64,000 nt of DNA from contig NZ_FOJM01000015.1 of the NCBI RefSeq assembly GCF_900111825.1, positions 116,970 through 180,969 on the forward strand, written 5' to 3'. Position 1 is the first letter of the stretch. Each line of letters starts with the position of its first letter. The translations under genes were made by a program, and so were the position numbers. Shown in pieces: positions 53,885 through 61,933 of the stretch. The stretch comes from Pedobacter suwonensis. Its GTDB lineage: Bacteria; Bacteroidota; Bacteroidia; Sphingobacteriales; Sphingobacteriaceae. The notes beneath the pieces were generated by a model. It saw only the letters and a list, made by a program, of their open reading frames with translations, made no database searches and was not told the origin of the DNA.

Positions 53885-54394
53885 ATGCAATTAATTTTAC
53901 GCCCTTACCAAAAAAGTGATATTGAAAATTTGGTTAAACATGCCAATAACTTCAACATTTCTAAATACCTGACCAATAAATTTCCTTTTCCTTACGAAAA
54001 AAAAGATGGTGAAGCTTTTATTCAATTGGCTTCGAGTCACGATCCCTTACAGATCAAAGCCATTGTGTTGAACGATGAAGTAATTGGCTCTATAGGCGTG
54101 CATCAACTGGCAGACATTTACAGCAAAAGTGCAGAAATGGGATATTGGATTGGGGAAGAACATTGGGGTAAAGGCATCGTTGCGCTTGCGATAAAAGAAA
54201 TGCTACAATATGGTTTCAAAACATTTGAGATCGACAGAATTTTCGCGAAGACTACCCATACCAACCTGGCTTCACAAAGGGTCTTACAGAAATCTGGTTT
54301 TATTTTTGAAGCCGAATTAAAGGGGACCATTTTTAAAAATGGTGAATATTTTGATGAACTGATTTTTGGTTTCAGAAAAAACCAGCTGATTTAG
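53885..54394 (+). CDS. GNAT family N-acetyltransferase (RimJ/RimL-like)
   Basis: This 169-residue acetyl-CoA-dependent transferase starts with MQLILRPYQKSDIENLVKHAN. It has the acetyl-CoA loop region YWIGEEHWGKGIVALAIKEML (Gln/Arg-x-x-Gly-x-Gly/Ala variant HWGKGIV). The pairing strands FKTFEIDRIFAKTTHTNLASQRVLQKSGF are typical of the RimJ/RimL subgroup that modifies ribosomal protein N-termini or small amines. The substrate cannot be assigned. Confidence 0.9.
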   Translation: MQLILRPYQKSDIENLVKHANNFNISKYLTNKFPFPYEKKDGEAFIQLASSHDPLQIKAIVLNDEVIGSIGVHQLADIYSKSAEMGYWIGEEHWGKGIVALAIKEMLQYGFKTFEIDRIFAKTTHTNLASQRVLQKSGFIFEAELKGTIFKNGEYFDELIFGFRKNQLI

Positions 54395-54432
54395 AGTTGA
54401 TATTAAACTTTTGTTAAAGCCAGCGCTTATTG

Positions 54433-54440
54433 CGTAAATT
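54433..54440 (+). promoter_or_regulatory. Promoter element of the DUF2911 gene
   Basis: TAAATTCG (one mismatch to TAnnTTTG) with TTTTG about 21 bases upstream (near 54407-54411). It gives a leader of about 20 bases before the ATG at 54466. Confidence 0.45.
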
Positions 54441-54465
54441 CGCAATAAGCAAAAACAACAAAATA

Positions 54466-55314
54466 ATGAAATTATCGATCAAATCATTAATGCTATCTGT
54501 TGCACTTTTAGGTGCTGCACATTTCGCCGGTGCCCAGGATGCAAAATTCCCTCAGCCAAGTAGTGGCCAAACCTTAATCCAGGATTTTGGATTGGGAAAA
54601 ATAACTTTAACCTATTCCCGTCCGAATGTAAAAGGCCGCAAAATTTTTGGTGGTATAGAACCGATGGGTGTGGTATGGCGTAACGGAGCAAACGCTGCTA
54701 CGCGGGTTAAATTTACCGATGACGTTAAAGTTGAAGGTAAAGATTTACCAGCAGGCGAATATAGCTTGTTCAGTATTCCTGGTAAAAATGAGTGGACCGT
54801 TATTTTCAATAAGACTGCCGATCAGTGGGGTGCATACGATTATAAGGAAAGTGACGACATACTTCGAGTAAAAGTAAAAACGATAGCCCTAAAGGATAAA
54901 GTTGAAACTTTAACCATGCAGTTCTCCTCTGTCAGCGAAACTTCTGCAACTTTAAACATGATGTGGGAAAATAGCGCGTATGCTGTTAATATCACCACTT
55001 CTATTGATGAAAAAGTAATGGCCAATATTGCCGAAGCCATGAAAGGTGAAAAGAAACCCTATTTTGCAGCAGCACAATACTATTTTCAGCATGGAAAAGA
55101 TTTAAAACAGGCTTTGGAATGGGTGACTGAAGCAGAAAAATCAGATCCAAAGGCTCCTTGGTTTAAACTTTGGAAAGGCCGTATTCAGTTAAAAATGGGC
55201 GATAAAGCTGCTGCTGCAATTACAGCGCAACAAGGCATTGACGCCGCTAAAGCCCAAAAGATTGATGAATATGTACGCCTGAATTCGGAACTTTTGGCTG
55301 AGGCTAAAAAATAA
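54466..55314 (+). CDS. DUF2911 domain protein, secreted
   Basis: A 282-residue protein with a signal peptide (KLSIKSLMLSVALLGAAHFA). The DUF2911 domain covers about 25-180: ITLTYSRPNVKGRKIFGG, VWRNGANAATRVKFTDDV, LPAGEYSLFSIPG, WTVIFNKTADQWGAYDY. A helical tail with a TPR-like repeat (AQYYFQHGKDLKQALEWVTE) follows. The family is widespread in Bacteroidota; its role is not known. The ATG at 54466 starts the signal peptide; the TTG at 54430 lies in the promoter. Confidence 0.9.
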   Translation: MKLSIKSLMLSVALLGAAHFAGAQDAKFPQPSSGQTLIQDFGLGKITLTYSRPNVKGRKIFGGIEPMGVVWRNGANAATRVKFTDDVKVEGKDLPAGEYSLFSIPGKNEWTVIFNKTADQWGAYDYKESDDILRVKVKTIALKDKVETLTMQFSSVSETSATLNMMWENSAYAVNITTSIDEKVMANIAEAMKGEKKPYFAAAQYYFQHGKDLKQALEWVTEAEKSDPKAPWFKLWKGRIQLKMGDKAAAAITAQQGIDAAKAQKIDEYVRLNSELLAEAKK

Positions 55315-55707
55315 AGAAACTCTATTCGGTCGGTGAGACACCGACCGATAAATATTACCATTCCAATGCCTCCTGATCTTACAGCTATAGCATCGGGGAT
55401 GACGGCATCTTCAGCACGGGCATTGTTTCCTATAATTTACCGAACCTAAGTAATTTAAACCCGATTGAAATGAAAAGCCCGCAATCCCGATTTTTCATCG
55501 GGAGAGGACTTGTAATGAAAAGCGGGGCCAACCCAACCGAAGTAATACTGCAATTGCTTTTCAAACCAACATCAGTAATCAATACCTGTTAAGCTGCAAC
55601 CTACATCGGTTTCGCCGCTAATATAAACTTAAAATTAACCATCTGTTAACTCAGTCAACTATCGTAACATTAACCCTCAAAACGCTTTATTTATTTAAAA
55701 ATTATAC
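55315..55707. repeat. Repeat-rich spacer before eno, with element copy 2
   Basis: Positions 55437-55529 repeat the word order of 35694-35790 (TTACCGAACCTAAGTAA, ACCCGATTGAAATGAAAAGC, GAGGACTTGTAATGAAAAGC). CCTGATCTTACAGCTATAGC at 55371-55390 is related to the CCCTGATCCGAT family. No gene is seen. Confidence 0.5.
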
Positions 55708-55741
55708 TAACTTTGATGTTGGGCTTAGTAATTGTACTTTG
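55708..55741 (+). promoter_or_regulatory. Promoter region of eno, two possible -7 elements
   Basis: TAACTTTG (55708-55715) matches TAnnTTTG exactly. Alternatively its TTTG serves as -33 for TACTTTG (55735-55741), 19 bases further on. Either gives a leader of roughly 35-65 bases for eno. Confidence 0.5.
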
Positions 55742-55783
55742 TACACTAAGCAGGTTAAAAAATCAACAAAAATTAAAATAAAA

Positions 55784-57079
55784 ATGAGCATAATCGTTAA
55801 TGTCCATGCGAGACAAATCCTCGATTCAAGAGGAAATCCAACAGTAGAAGTAGAAGTTGCAACAGAAGCAGGTGCATTTGGCCGTGCTGCAGTACCAAGT
55901 GGTGCATCTACCGGACAATATGAAGCTGTTGAATTACGTGATGGAGATAAATCTACATATTTAGGAAAAGGCGTTTTAAAAGCAGTAGAAAATGTAAACA
56001 CCAAAATTGCTGATGCATTAAGGGGTATTGATGTTTTTGAACAAAACGCAATTGACAAACTTATGTTAGACCTTGATGGTACCGAGAACAAAGGTAACTT
56101 AGGCGCTAATGCTATTTTAGGTGTTTCTTTAGCGGTTGCAAAAGCTGCTGCCGACGAAATTGGCCAGCCATTATACCGTTATATTGGCGGTGTTAATGCA
56201 AACACTTTACCTATCCCGATGATGAACATCATCAATGGTGGTTCTCACTCTGATGCTCCTATTGCATTCCAGGAGTTTATGATCATGCCAGTAGGTGCAC
56301 CTTCTTTCTCTGAGGCGTTACGTTGGGGAACTGAAGTTTTCCATAGTTTGAAAAAAATCCTTCACGATAGAGGTTTATCTACTGCGGTAGGTGATGAAGG
56401 CGGTTTCGCCCCAACTTTTGATGGTACTGAAGATGCAATTGAAACGGTATTAAAAGCTATTGAAACTGCTGGTTACCAACCAGGTTCACAAATCTGTTTA
56501 GCGCTAGATTGTGCATCATCTGAGTTCTACAAAGATGGTAAATACGATTATACCAAATTTGAAGGCGATAAAGGTGCTATACGTTCAAGCGAAGAACAGG
56601 CACAATATTTAGCTGATCTTTCTGCCAAATATCCAATTATCTCTATCGAGGATGGTATGGATGAAAACGATTGGGCTGGTTGGAAAACTTTAACTGAAAA
56701 AGTTGGCGACCGCGTTCAATTGGTAGGTGACGATTTGTTTGTAACCAACGTAACCCGTTTACAACGTGGTATCGATGAAGATACGGCAAACTCTATCCTG
56801 GTAAAAGTAAATCAGATCGGTTCATTAACTGAAACGATTAATGCGGTTACTTTAGCACAAAACAGTGGTTATACTTCGGTAATGAGTCACCGTTCTGGTG
56901 AAACTGAAGATGTTACCATCGCTGATTTAGCTGTTGCATTAAACTGCGGACAGATTAAAACCGGTTCGGCTTCACGTTCGGACAGGATTGCAAAATACAA
57001 TCAATTGTTACGTATTGAAGAAGAATTGGGCGAAAACGCACGTTTCATCGGTTCGAAATTCAAATACGCGAAAAAATAA
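55784..57079 (+). CDS. eno: Enolase
   Basis: This 431-residue enzyme interconverts 2-phosphoglycerate and phosphoenolpyruvate in glycolysis. Visible are the N-terminal ARQILDSRGNPTVEVEV, the loop SGASTGQYEAVELRDGD, the acid/base Glu in VGDEGGFAP, the metal ligands in ALDCASSEF, SIEDGMDENDW and VGDDLFVTN, the catalytic Lys in ILVKVNQIGSLTET and SHRSGETEDVTIAD. The ATG at 55784 gives the standard N-terminus; codons upstream from the TTG at 55739 overlap the promoter. Confidence 0.98.
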   Translation: MSIIVNVHARQILDSRGNPTVEVEVATEAGAFGRAAVPSGASTGQYEAVELRDGDKSTYLGKGVLKAVENVNTKIADALRGIDVFEQNAIDKLMLDLDGTENKGNLGANAILGVSLAVAKAAADEIGQPLYRYIGGVNANTLPIPMMNIINGGSHSDAPIAFQEFMIMPVGAPSFSEALRWGTEVFHSLKKILHDRGLSTAVGDEGGFAPTFDGTEDAIETVLKAIETAGYQPGSQICLALDCASSEFYKDGKYDYTKFEGDKGAIRSSEEQAQYLADLSAKYPIISIEDGMDENDWAGWKTLTEKVGDRVQLVGDDLFVTNVTRLQRGIDEDTANSILVKVNQIGSLTETINAVTLAQNSGYTSVMSHRSGETEDVTIADLAVALNCGQIKTGSASRSDRIAKYNQLLRIEEELGENARFIGSKFKYAKK

Positions 57080-57191
57080 CCCTTATGGTTAGTGTCATTC
57101 TGAGCTTGTCGAAGAACTTTTCGATAGGTGTTTAGATGGGCTCAATATGACATTCCAATTTGGTGTTAACAAGTTAAAAAACTTATTTGCG

Positions 57192-57230
57192 AAACATCCG
57201 GAGATTTTAAATCTTCGGATGTTTTTATTT
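57192..57230 (+). terminator. Terminator of eno
   Basis: AAACATCCGGAGATTT pairs with AAATCTTCGGATGTTT (one G-T pair), followed by TTTATTTT; 112 bases after the stop. Confidence 0.8.
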
Positions 57231-57250
57231 TAATACTATATTTGCTCAGC

Positions 57251-57283
57251 AAACCTTACAGGTTTTAAAAACCTGTAAGGTTT
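57251..57283. repeat. Perfect palindrome of the ACCTTACAGGTTTT family
   Basis: AAACCTTACAGGTTTT and AAAACCTGTAAGGTTT form a perfect 16-base-arm palindrome between eno and the DivIC-like gene. Same family as 36002-36034. Confidence 0.7.
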
Positions 57284-57305
57284 AATAACGGTTTTCGAGA
57301 AAAAT

Positions 57306-57605
57306 ATGAAACGTTTAATAGATCTTTTCCGCAATAAATATTTCCTTGCAACGGTCGCTTTTGCGATGTGGATGCTATTTTTCGACAAAAATGACATGAT
57401 GTCGCAATATGAATACCGCAGTCAGGCGAATAAACTGCAGGAAGAAAAAGAATATTTCGAGAAAGAAACCGCCCAGGTTAAAAAGGATTTAAACGAACTG
57501 AACACCAACTTAAATACTGCCGAGAAATTTGCACGCGAAAAATATTTTATGAAGAAAGATAATGAAGATGTTTTCGTGATTATCAGGGAGGAGAAGAAAG
57601 ATTAG
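57306..57605 (+). CDS. DivIC/FtsB-like septum formation initiator
   Basis: A 99-residue single-pass inner-membrane protein. The N-terminal membrane segment is at about 12-26 (FLATVAFAMWMLFF), followed by a coiled coil (LQEEKEYFEKETAQVKKDL) and the family's C-terminal motif AEKFAREKYFMKKDNEDVF. Such proteins join FtsL and FtsQ/DivIB in the division complex and stimulate septal wall synthesis. In Bacteroidota this gene commonly follows eno, as here. Confidence 0.93.
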   Translation: MKRLIDLFRNKYFLATVAFAMWMLFFDKNDMMSQYEYRSQANKLQEEKEYFEKETAQVKKDLNELNTNLNTAEKFAREKYFMKKDNEDVFVIIREEKKD

Positions 57606-57710
57606 TTTTCAGTTGGCAGTGTGCAGTATTCAGTTGGCAGTATTTAGTTTAAGGTTCAACTGTTAAACAACTTGCCGATCAATTAACCGATTAAACCGTT
57701 AAACATTCGA

Positions 57711-58325
57711 ATGCTCCATATCCTCTACATTATAGCCATAACTGCCGAGGCCATGACTGCTGCATTATCTGCCGGTAGGCGCGATATGGATTGGGTTGGC
57801 GTTTGTATTATTGCCTGGGTTACGGCTCTGGGTGGCGGAACGGTTAGAAATGTATTATTTGGACATTACCCCATGAGTTGGGTAGAACATCCCGAGTATT
57901 TAGTGATTACCGCGGCGGCGGCCTTATTTGCTGCTTTTATTGCGTCGATCATGACCAGGCTCAAAAAACTTTTTCTTTATCTGGATGCTTTGGGTTTGGT
58001 GGTGTTTACCATTATCGGGTGCCAGGTAGCGCAACAGATTCATTTACCTTATTTGATTGTACTTTTTAGCGGAATGATCACCGGTTGTGCAGGTGGCGTA
58101 CTCCGCGATGTGCTCTGCAATGAAGTGCCTTTTCTTTTCCGCAAAGAGATTTATGCCAGTGCCGCAATTGTTACCGGCTCTGTTTACATCGGGATCGAAC
58201 ATTTTCATGGATCCGAAATGCTTGCAACTGTTTTTGCTGCCATAGTAGGTTTAACATTGAGACTGCTTTCTATCCGTTTCGAATGGCATATGCCTAAGTT
58301 TGTTTACCGGGACGAATGGCACTAA
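57711..58325 (+). CDS. Trimeric intracellular cation (TRIC) channel family protein
   Basis: The 204-residue membrane protein has seven helices arranged as two repeats of three plus one. Each repeat carries the family glycine motif: ALGGGTVRNVLFG near residue 43 and GCAGGVLRDVLC near 130. The family (UPF0126/YicG) contains potassium-permeable channels; physiological role in bacteria is not settled. The gene is 105 bases after the DivIC-like gene, separated by reiterated words such as TTCAGTTGGCAGT. Confidence 0.93.
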   Translation: MLHILYIIAITAEAMTAALSAGRRDMDWVGVCIIAWVTALGGGTVRNVLFGHYPMSWVEHPEYLVITAAAALFAAFIASIMTRLKKLFLYLDALGLVVFTIIGCQVAQQIHLPYLIVLFSGMITGCAGGVLRDVLCNEVPFLFRKEIYASAAIVTGSVYIGIEHFHGSEMLATVFAAIVGLTLRLLSIRFEWHMPKFVYRDEWH

Positions 58326-58401
58326 CTCAGTTTGGAGTTTTTAGTTCGGAGTTCCGAGCCTCCAAACTCACCCCTCCTAACGCCAAACTTAAAGTTTTTT
58401 G

Positions 58402-58496
58402 TAGTGCCAGATGTTACCATCTGGCACTATCAAAGGTAAAACACCTTCAATTATTTACAAAAAAATATCTATCAGTCAGATGGTAACATCTGACTG
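58402..58496. repeat. Inverted pair of REP palindromes (BIME-like), copy A
   Basis: First palindrome TAGTGCCAGATG-TTAC-CATCTGGCACTA (58402-58429), second CAGTCAGATG-GTAA-CATCTGACTG (58473-58496) in opposite orientation. The whole unit of about 100 bases recurs at 59482-59573. Confidence 0.85.
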
Positions 58497-58540
58497 CACA
58501 TCAACCTAAAACTACCAACCAAAGATCTCTAGTTTTCGTG

Positions 58541-58564
58541 GTGTCAGATGTTACCATCTGACAC
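58541..58564. repeat. Single REP palindrome next to the RAYT gene
   Basis: GTGTCAGATG-TTAC-CATCTGACAC, 10 bases from the stop codon of the transposase gene. Confidence 0.85.
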
Positions 58565-58574
58565 AAGTTCCACT

Positions 58575-59123
58575 TCAATTAAAAATATTCCTGTAATCAG
58601 TTAGCTTAATAATATCGTATTCGTTACCAAGATAAAATGCTGCACTGCTATAATTATAATCTTCAGGATACTCACTTAAACCCCAGTGAGCTTGCAAGGG
58701 GTTTTGATGAATATATTCCAGTTTAACTTCTAGAAGCTCTCTATTACCGATCCAAACATCATCAAATCTATCATTCCAAACCTTAAATATTTGCTTCTCA
58801 TTTTCAATCCTGATCCGATTCAGTAAAAGACTTTCATTGATTTCAAGGTATTTCCTTATTTCAAATGCACAAAACTTTTTCAAATCACGCATGGCATCAG
58901 ATAATTTATTTTCTTCGTTGAAGTAAAGCAGAATATGAAAGTGATTGGGCATAATTACATACCCAAGGATTGAAATATTGTATTTAACCGCCACGAAGTT
59001 CATGCTATTCGCAATAATTAGTTTACAAAAATCACTTTCGAGCAGCTTTATGTGCTTATAGCAACTTGTGGTAACAAAAAAGCATTTTTTCTCTAAAAAT
59101 AAATTTCTGTTTCTTAACCCCAT
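58575..59123 (-). CDS. REP-associated tyrosine transposase (RAYT)
   Basis: This 182-residue protein belongs to the Y1/IS200-like superfamily. The metal-binding HxH motif is in GYVIMPNHFHILLYF. The probable catalytic Tyr is in LEYIHQNPLQAHWG, and the C-terminal YPEDYNYSSAAFYLG is a RAYT hallmark. RAYTs act on single-stranded REP palindromes and are thought to spread them; they are single-copy and do not behave as ordinary insertion sequences. Matching palindromes lie on both sides within 90 bases. The reading frame is intact. Confidence 0.92.
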   Translation of the reverse strand: MGLRNRNLFLEKKCFFVTTSCYKHIKLLESDFCKLIIANSMNFVAVKYNISILGYVIMPNHFHILLYFNEENKLSDAMRDLKKFCAFEIRKYLEINESLLLNRIRIENEKQIFKVWNDRFDDVWIGNRELLEVKLEYIHQNPLQAHWGLSEYPEDYNYSSAAFYLGNEYDIIKLTDYRNIFN

Positions 59124-59139
59124 AACTATTGCACTTTAT

Positions 59140-59164
59140 GTGTCGGGATGTCAACACCCCGCAC
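59140..59164. repeat. Imperfect palindrome of a second type, upstream of the RAYT gene
   Basis: GTGTCGGGATGT and ACACCCCGCAC pair imperfectly. It differs in core from the TCAGATG palindromes. It lies 17 bases before the RAYT ATG and could also be an operator. Confidence 0.5.
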
Positions 59165-59210
59165 TTTTCAGATTAATCAAATACCATCAGTTATTACCAA
59201 CATAATCGCC

Positions 59211-59234
59211 CTGTCAGATGTTACCATCTGACAG
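59211..59234. repeat. Single REP palindrome
   Basis: CTGTCAGATG-TTAC-CATCTGACAG, same core as the other TCAGATG palindromes, on the far side of the RAYT gene. Confidence 0.85.
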
Positions 59235-59311
59235 CACATATAAGTCAGTTGGGAGTTTTCAGTTCGGCGTTCTGAGTCTCCAAACTCACAACACCCAACT
59301 CCAAATTTAGA

Positions 59312-59480
59312 GTCCCCCGTTTCTTTTCCTTAAAAACCACTCGGTTCCGAGCAAGATCATGATTAAACCAAACAGCCACTTCATATTAATCAACTCATCA
59401 TACTTACGGTCTTCATAGCTGATGGTTTTGATGTTCTCATTTTTCAGGATTTCATCAGCTATTTTAAGCAGGTTTTTGGT
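59312..59480 (-). pseudogene. Duplicated 3' tail of the neighbouring VWA-like gene
   Basis: About 168 bases match 59600-59767 of the downstream-oriented VWA-like gene with some nine mismatches that I count by eye. The peptide LLKIADEILKNENIKTISY, then MKWLFGLIMILLGTEWFLRK, is the last C-terminal segment with the membrane helix and stop. The frame continues upstream only into the REP palindrome, where an ATG at 59498 could start a 63-residue product; no promoter is seen. It is a truncated gene copy, bounded by REP palindromes. Confidence 0.85.
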
Positions 59481-59481
59481 G

Positions 59482-59573
59482 GTGTCAGATGTTACCATCT
59501 GGCACTATCAAACTTAAAACACCTTCAATTAATTACAAAAAAAAACTATCAGTCAGATGGTAACATCTGACTG
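59482..59573. repeat. Inverted pair of REP palindromes, copy B
   Basis: GTGTCAGATG-TTAC-CATCTGGCAC (59482-59505) and CAGTCAGATG-GTAA-CATCTGACTG (59550-59573). The linker ACACCTTCAATTAATTACAA corresponds to that of copy A (58402-58496) with few changes. Confidence 0.85.
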
Positions 59574-59596
59574 CACACCAACCCGCAACGCCAAAC

Positions 59597-61681
59597 TTAA
59601 AGTTCCCCGTTTCTTTTCCTTAAAAACCACTCGGTTCCGAGCAAGATCATAATTAAACCAAACAGCCACTTCATATTAATCAGTTCATCGTACTTACGTT
59701 CGTCATAGCTGATGGTTTTGATGTTCTCATTTTTCAGTATTTCATCAGCTATTTTAAGCAGGTTTTCGGGCATAAACAATTTACCGTTGCTTTGTTTAGA
59801 CATGGTATTTAAAAGCTGGTGGTTCGCTGTCGTTTGCTGGTATTCAGCAATTAAAGCGTTTACATGAAAACTTCCGGTAGCCGTGTATTTATTTCCGCCG
59901 AGTGCTGTATTGGCCACATACGAATAATTACCAGCCGGCATGGTACCTGCATCCAATTGATAAGCCGTTTCCGTTTTGGAGAAAGTATAATTGAACAGCT
60001 TTCCTGCTTCATTTTTAACCTGCAGATTTACCTCGGGCTCATTAACCGCCTGGTAGCTGTCGTTATAAAGTGTTGCATTAAACTGGATGCTTTCATTTTC
60101 ATCATAAGCGGCTTTAGCAGTAAAAACCTTAAACCTGCGTTTATCATCTTTAACAGAAAGGTATTGAACAGTTTTTGAAATCAGATCATTTAAAACGGAT
60201 TTTGGCGCCTCGTTTTCAGCTTCAGCAAGTTTCCATCGCCATAACCCCTCCGCCATTAAATAACCGGTTTTTAAGCCGTTTTCGTTTGCAAAAAACAGCA
60301 ATGGGTTCTGCGTACTCACTTTACCAATGCGTTGGTTAAAAACTGGTGTAACCCCTGAATTTGCGGTTAACCTGCCAAAAGGACTCAGTAAAGGATCGAA
60401 AGATGAAACCTGCTTTTTATCCTCATCCGTCAGGTTGAAACTGGTAAAACCATTGGCAAAATCGGCATATACTTCCTGAACAGAACCATTGGCGGAGCTC
60501 AAATTAACTTGATTTTGGATCTGATTAAAAGCATTTACATTGCTCTGCGCCCCTACAATGTACCAGACCGGTTTCTTTAATGCGGTGAATTTATTTAAAA
60601 AGAATGAAGAGATATTCTGCACATCGGGCAACTGATACAAAACAATTAAATCAAATTTAGATGGATCTGTTGCATTTAAATCATCTGCAAGGGTAAGTTT
60701 AACTTCGTAGTGTTTATTGAGCGAAATAGCCTCCTTTAAAACGCCCAGATCGGGGTGAGGTGAAGCAGCAGCAAGCAATACTTTCTGCCTGCCGTCAATA
60801 ACCTCTACATAAAAGGTCTGAACGTTATTTTGCGTGGTAATTTCATTTTCTAAAGCGCCTAATTGTACGGTGTACTTCTGCACACCAATTTTGCCTGCAT
60901 GGAGCTTTACCGGAATGGTTTTAACAAACGAAGCGGCATTAATCAAGATGTTCTGTTGCGCTATCTTTGCACCGTTTTCGCTAATGGTTAATGATGTAGT
61001 TTCACCGTTGCTTTGAAAAGCCTGTACCTGTACTTCGACCGTAAAATCATCATCCAGGTATACAATGTTATTGTAATTTACATTCGAGATCAATGCATCG
61101 CGCCTGGGAATACTATCACCCAGCGCAATGGTGTAAATTGGGGCATTGATCTGATTAACGCTGTATAATGGGTTGCCGCCATGGTTAAAAATCCCATCAG
61201 TGGCCAAAACAACTGCCCCGACATTGCGGTTGGTATATTCATCTCTGATTTTCTGAAAAAATGCAGAAGCATCGGTTAATTTCCCCTGGTTTTTAAAGTC
61301 GAAGCCATCAGCAACCTGATCGCCAAAATGAAGCACTTTTACTTCGTATTTGCCTGCGAGTTTATCCCTTAACCTTTCAAGGTTTTGTTCGTATCGTTTT
61401 TGATCGAAACCTGCTGCTTTAACCTGACCAACTGATAGTGAATTATCCTGTCCAATGATGATTACAGGCTTATCTAAAGTATAATTTAAGGTTTTAATGA
61501 GTGGTGCAAACAGGAACCATGAAATTGTAGTAACAACCACAATCCTCAACGCAGCCAAACCATATTGAAGTTTTTTATCCAGATTTTTATTACCGCGATA
61601 AAGCAACCAGGCATAGAGTATGCCTAATGCCAGGCAACCCAGAAAAGACAAAATAGAAGCCCCTGAAAAAAAACCATTCAT
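59597..61681 (-). CDS. Membrane-anchored von Willebrand factor A-like protein
   Basis: The 694-residue protein has two N-terminal membrane helices (about 9-30 and 42-62) and one C-terminal helix (MKWLFGLIMILLGTEWFL). A VWA-like region follows the first helices (PVIIIGQDNSLSVG, then GAVVLATDGIFNHGGNP). Next are beta-sandwich segments and a glutamine-amidotransferase-like fold around DLIVLYQLPDVQNISSF. The MIDAS motif DxSxS is seen only as DNSLS. Such proteins occur with MoxR/Bat systems, but no Bat gene is nearby. Its role is unknown. Its 3' end has been copied to 59312-59480. Confidence 0.8.
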   Translation of the reverse strand: MNGFFSGASILSFLGCLALGILYAWLLYRGNKNLDKKLQYGLAALRIVVVTTISWFLFAPLIKTLNYTLDKPVIIIGQDNSLSVGQVKAAGFDQKRYEQNLERLRDKLAGKYEVKVLHFGDQVADGFDFKNQGKLTDASAFFQKIRDEYTNRNVGAVVLATDGIFNHGGNPLYSVNQINAPIYTIALGDSIPRRDALISNVNYNNIVYLDDDFTVEVQVQAFQSNGETTSLTISENGAKIAQQNILINAASFVKTIPVKLHAGKIGVQKYTVQLGALENEITTQNNVQTFYVEVIDGRQKVLLAAASPHPDLGVLKEAISLNKHYEVKLTLADDLNATDPSKFDLIVLYQLPDVQNISSFFLNKFTALKKPVWYIVGAQSNVNAFNQIQNQVNLSSANGSVQEVYADFANGFTSFNLTDEDKKQVSSFDPLLSPFGRLTANSGVTPVFNQRIGKVSTQNPLLFFANENGLKTGYLMAEGLWRWKLAEAENEAPKSVLNDLISKTVQYLSVKDDKRRFKVFTAKAAYDENESIQFNATLYNDSYQAVNEPEVNLQVKNEAGKLFNYTFSKTETAYQLDAGTMPAGNYSYVANTALGGNKYTATGSFHVNALIAEYQQTTANHQLLNTMSKQSNGKLFMPENLLKIADEILKNENIKTISYDERKYDELINMKWLFGLIMILLGTEWFLRKRNGEL

Positions 61682-61759
61682 AATTCATAAAGATGGTAAT
61701 TTTAGGTAAATTTTCAAGGTTGTTAATCATAAAGAATTATGCTAAAGCTAAAACACCAT

Positions 61760-61915
61760 TCGTTTAACCACCGAGTACACTGAGTTTTGCACTGAGGATC
61801 ATGGAGTATCTAAACCTTTTTAAGCACCGAACTCTGTGTGCTTCGCGTCTTTTCTCTGTGACCTTTGTGGTAAAAAAAGAGAACGCTATACGCTCTGTGG
61901 TTAATTACCTATCTT
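61760..61915. repeat. Reiterated CTCTGTG-type words before the transpeptidase gene
   Basis: ACCGAGTACACTGAG and GCACTGAGG on the left face ACTCTGTGTGCTTCGCG, CTCTGTGACCTTTGTGG and CTCTGTGGTTAA on the right, giving partial inverted pairing. TATCTTTA at about 61909-61916 resembles a -7 element with one mismatch. A 63-codon open frame here is not a gene. Confidence 0.45.
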
Positions 61916-61933
61916 TAAAACCAAATCGATCTT

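Noticed and set aside
59307..59498. 63-residue frame as a functional small membrane protein
   Set aside because: It is the copied tail of the VWA-like gene fused to REP sequence with no promoter; listed as a pseudogene instead. Expression cannot be excluded.
58402..59573. Regularly recurring palindromes that could suggest a CRISPR array
   Set aside because: Spacing is irregular, a transposase gene and a gene tail lie between copies, and there are no spacers of constant length or cas genes. They fit REP palindromes.
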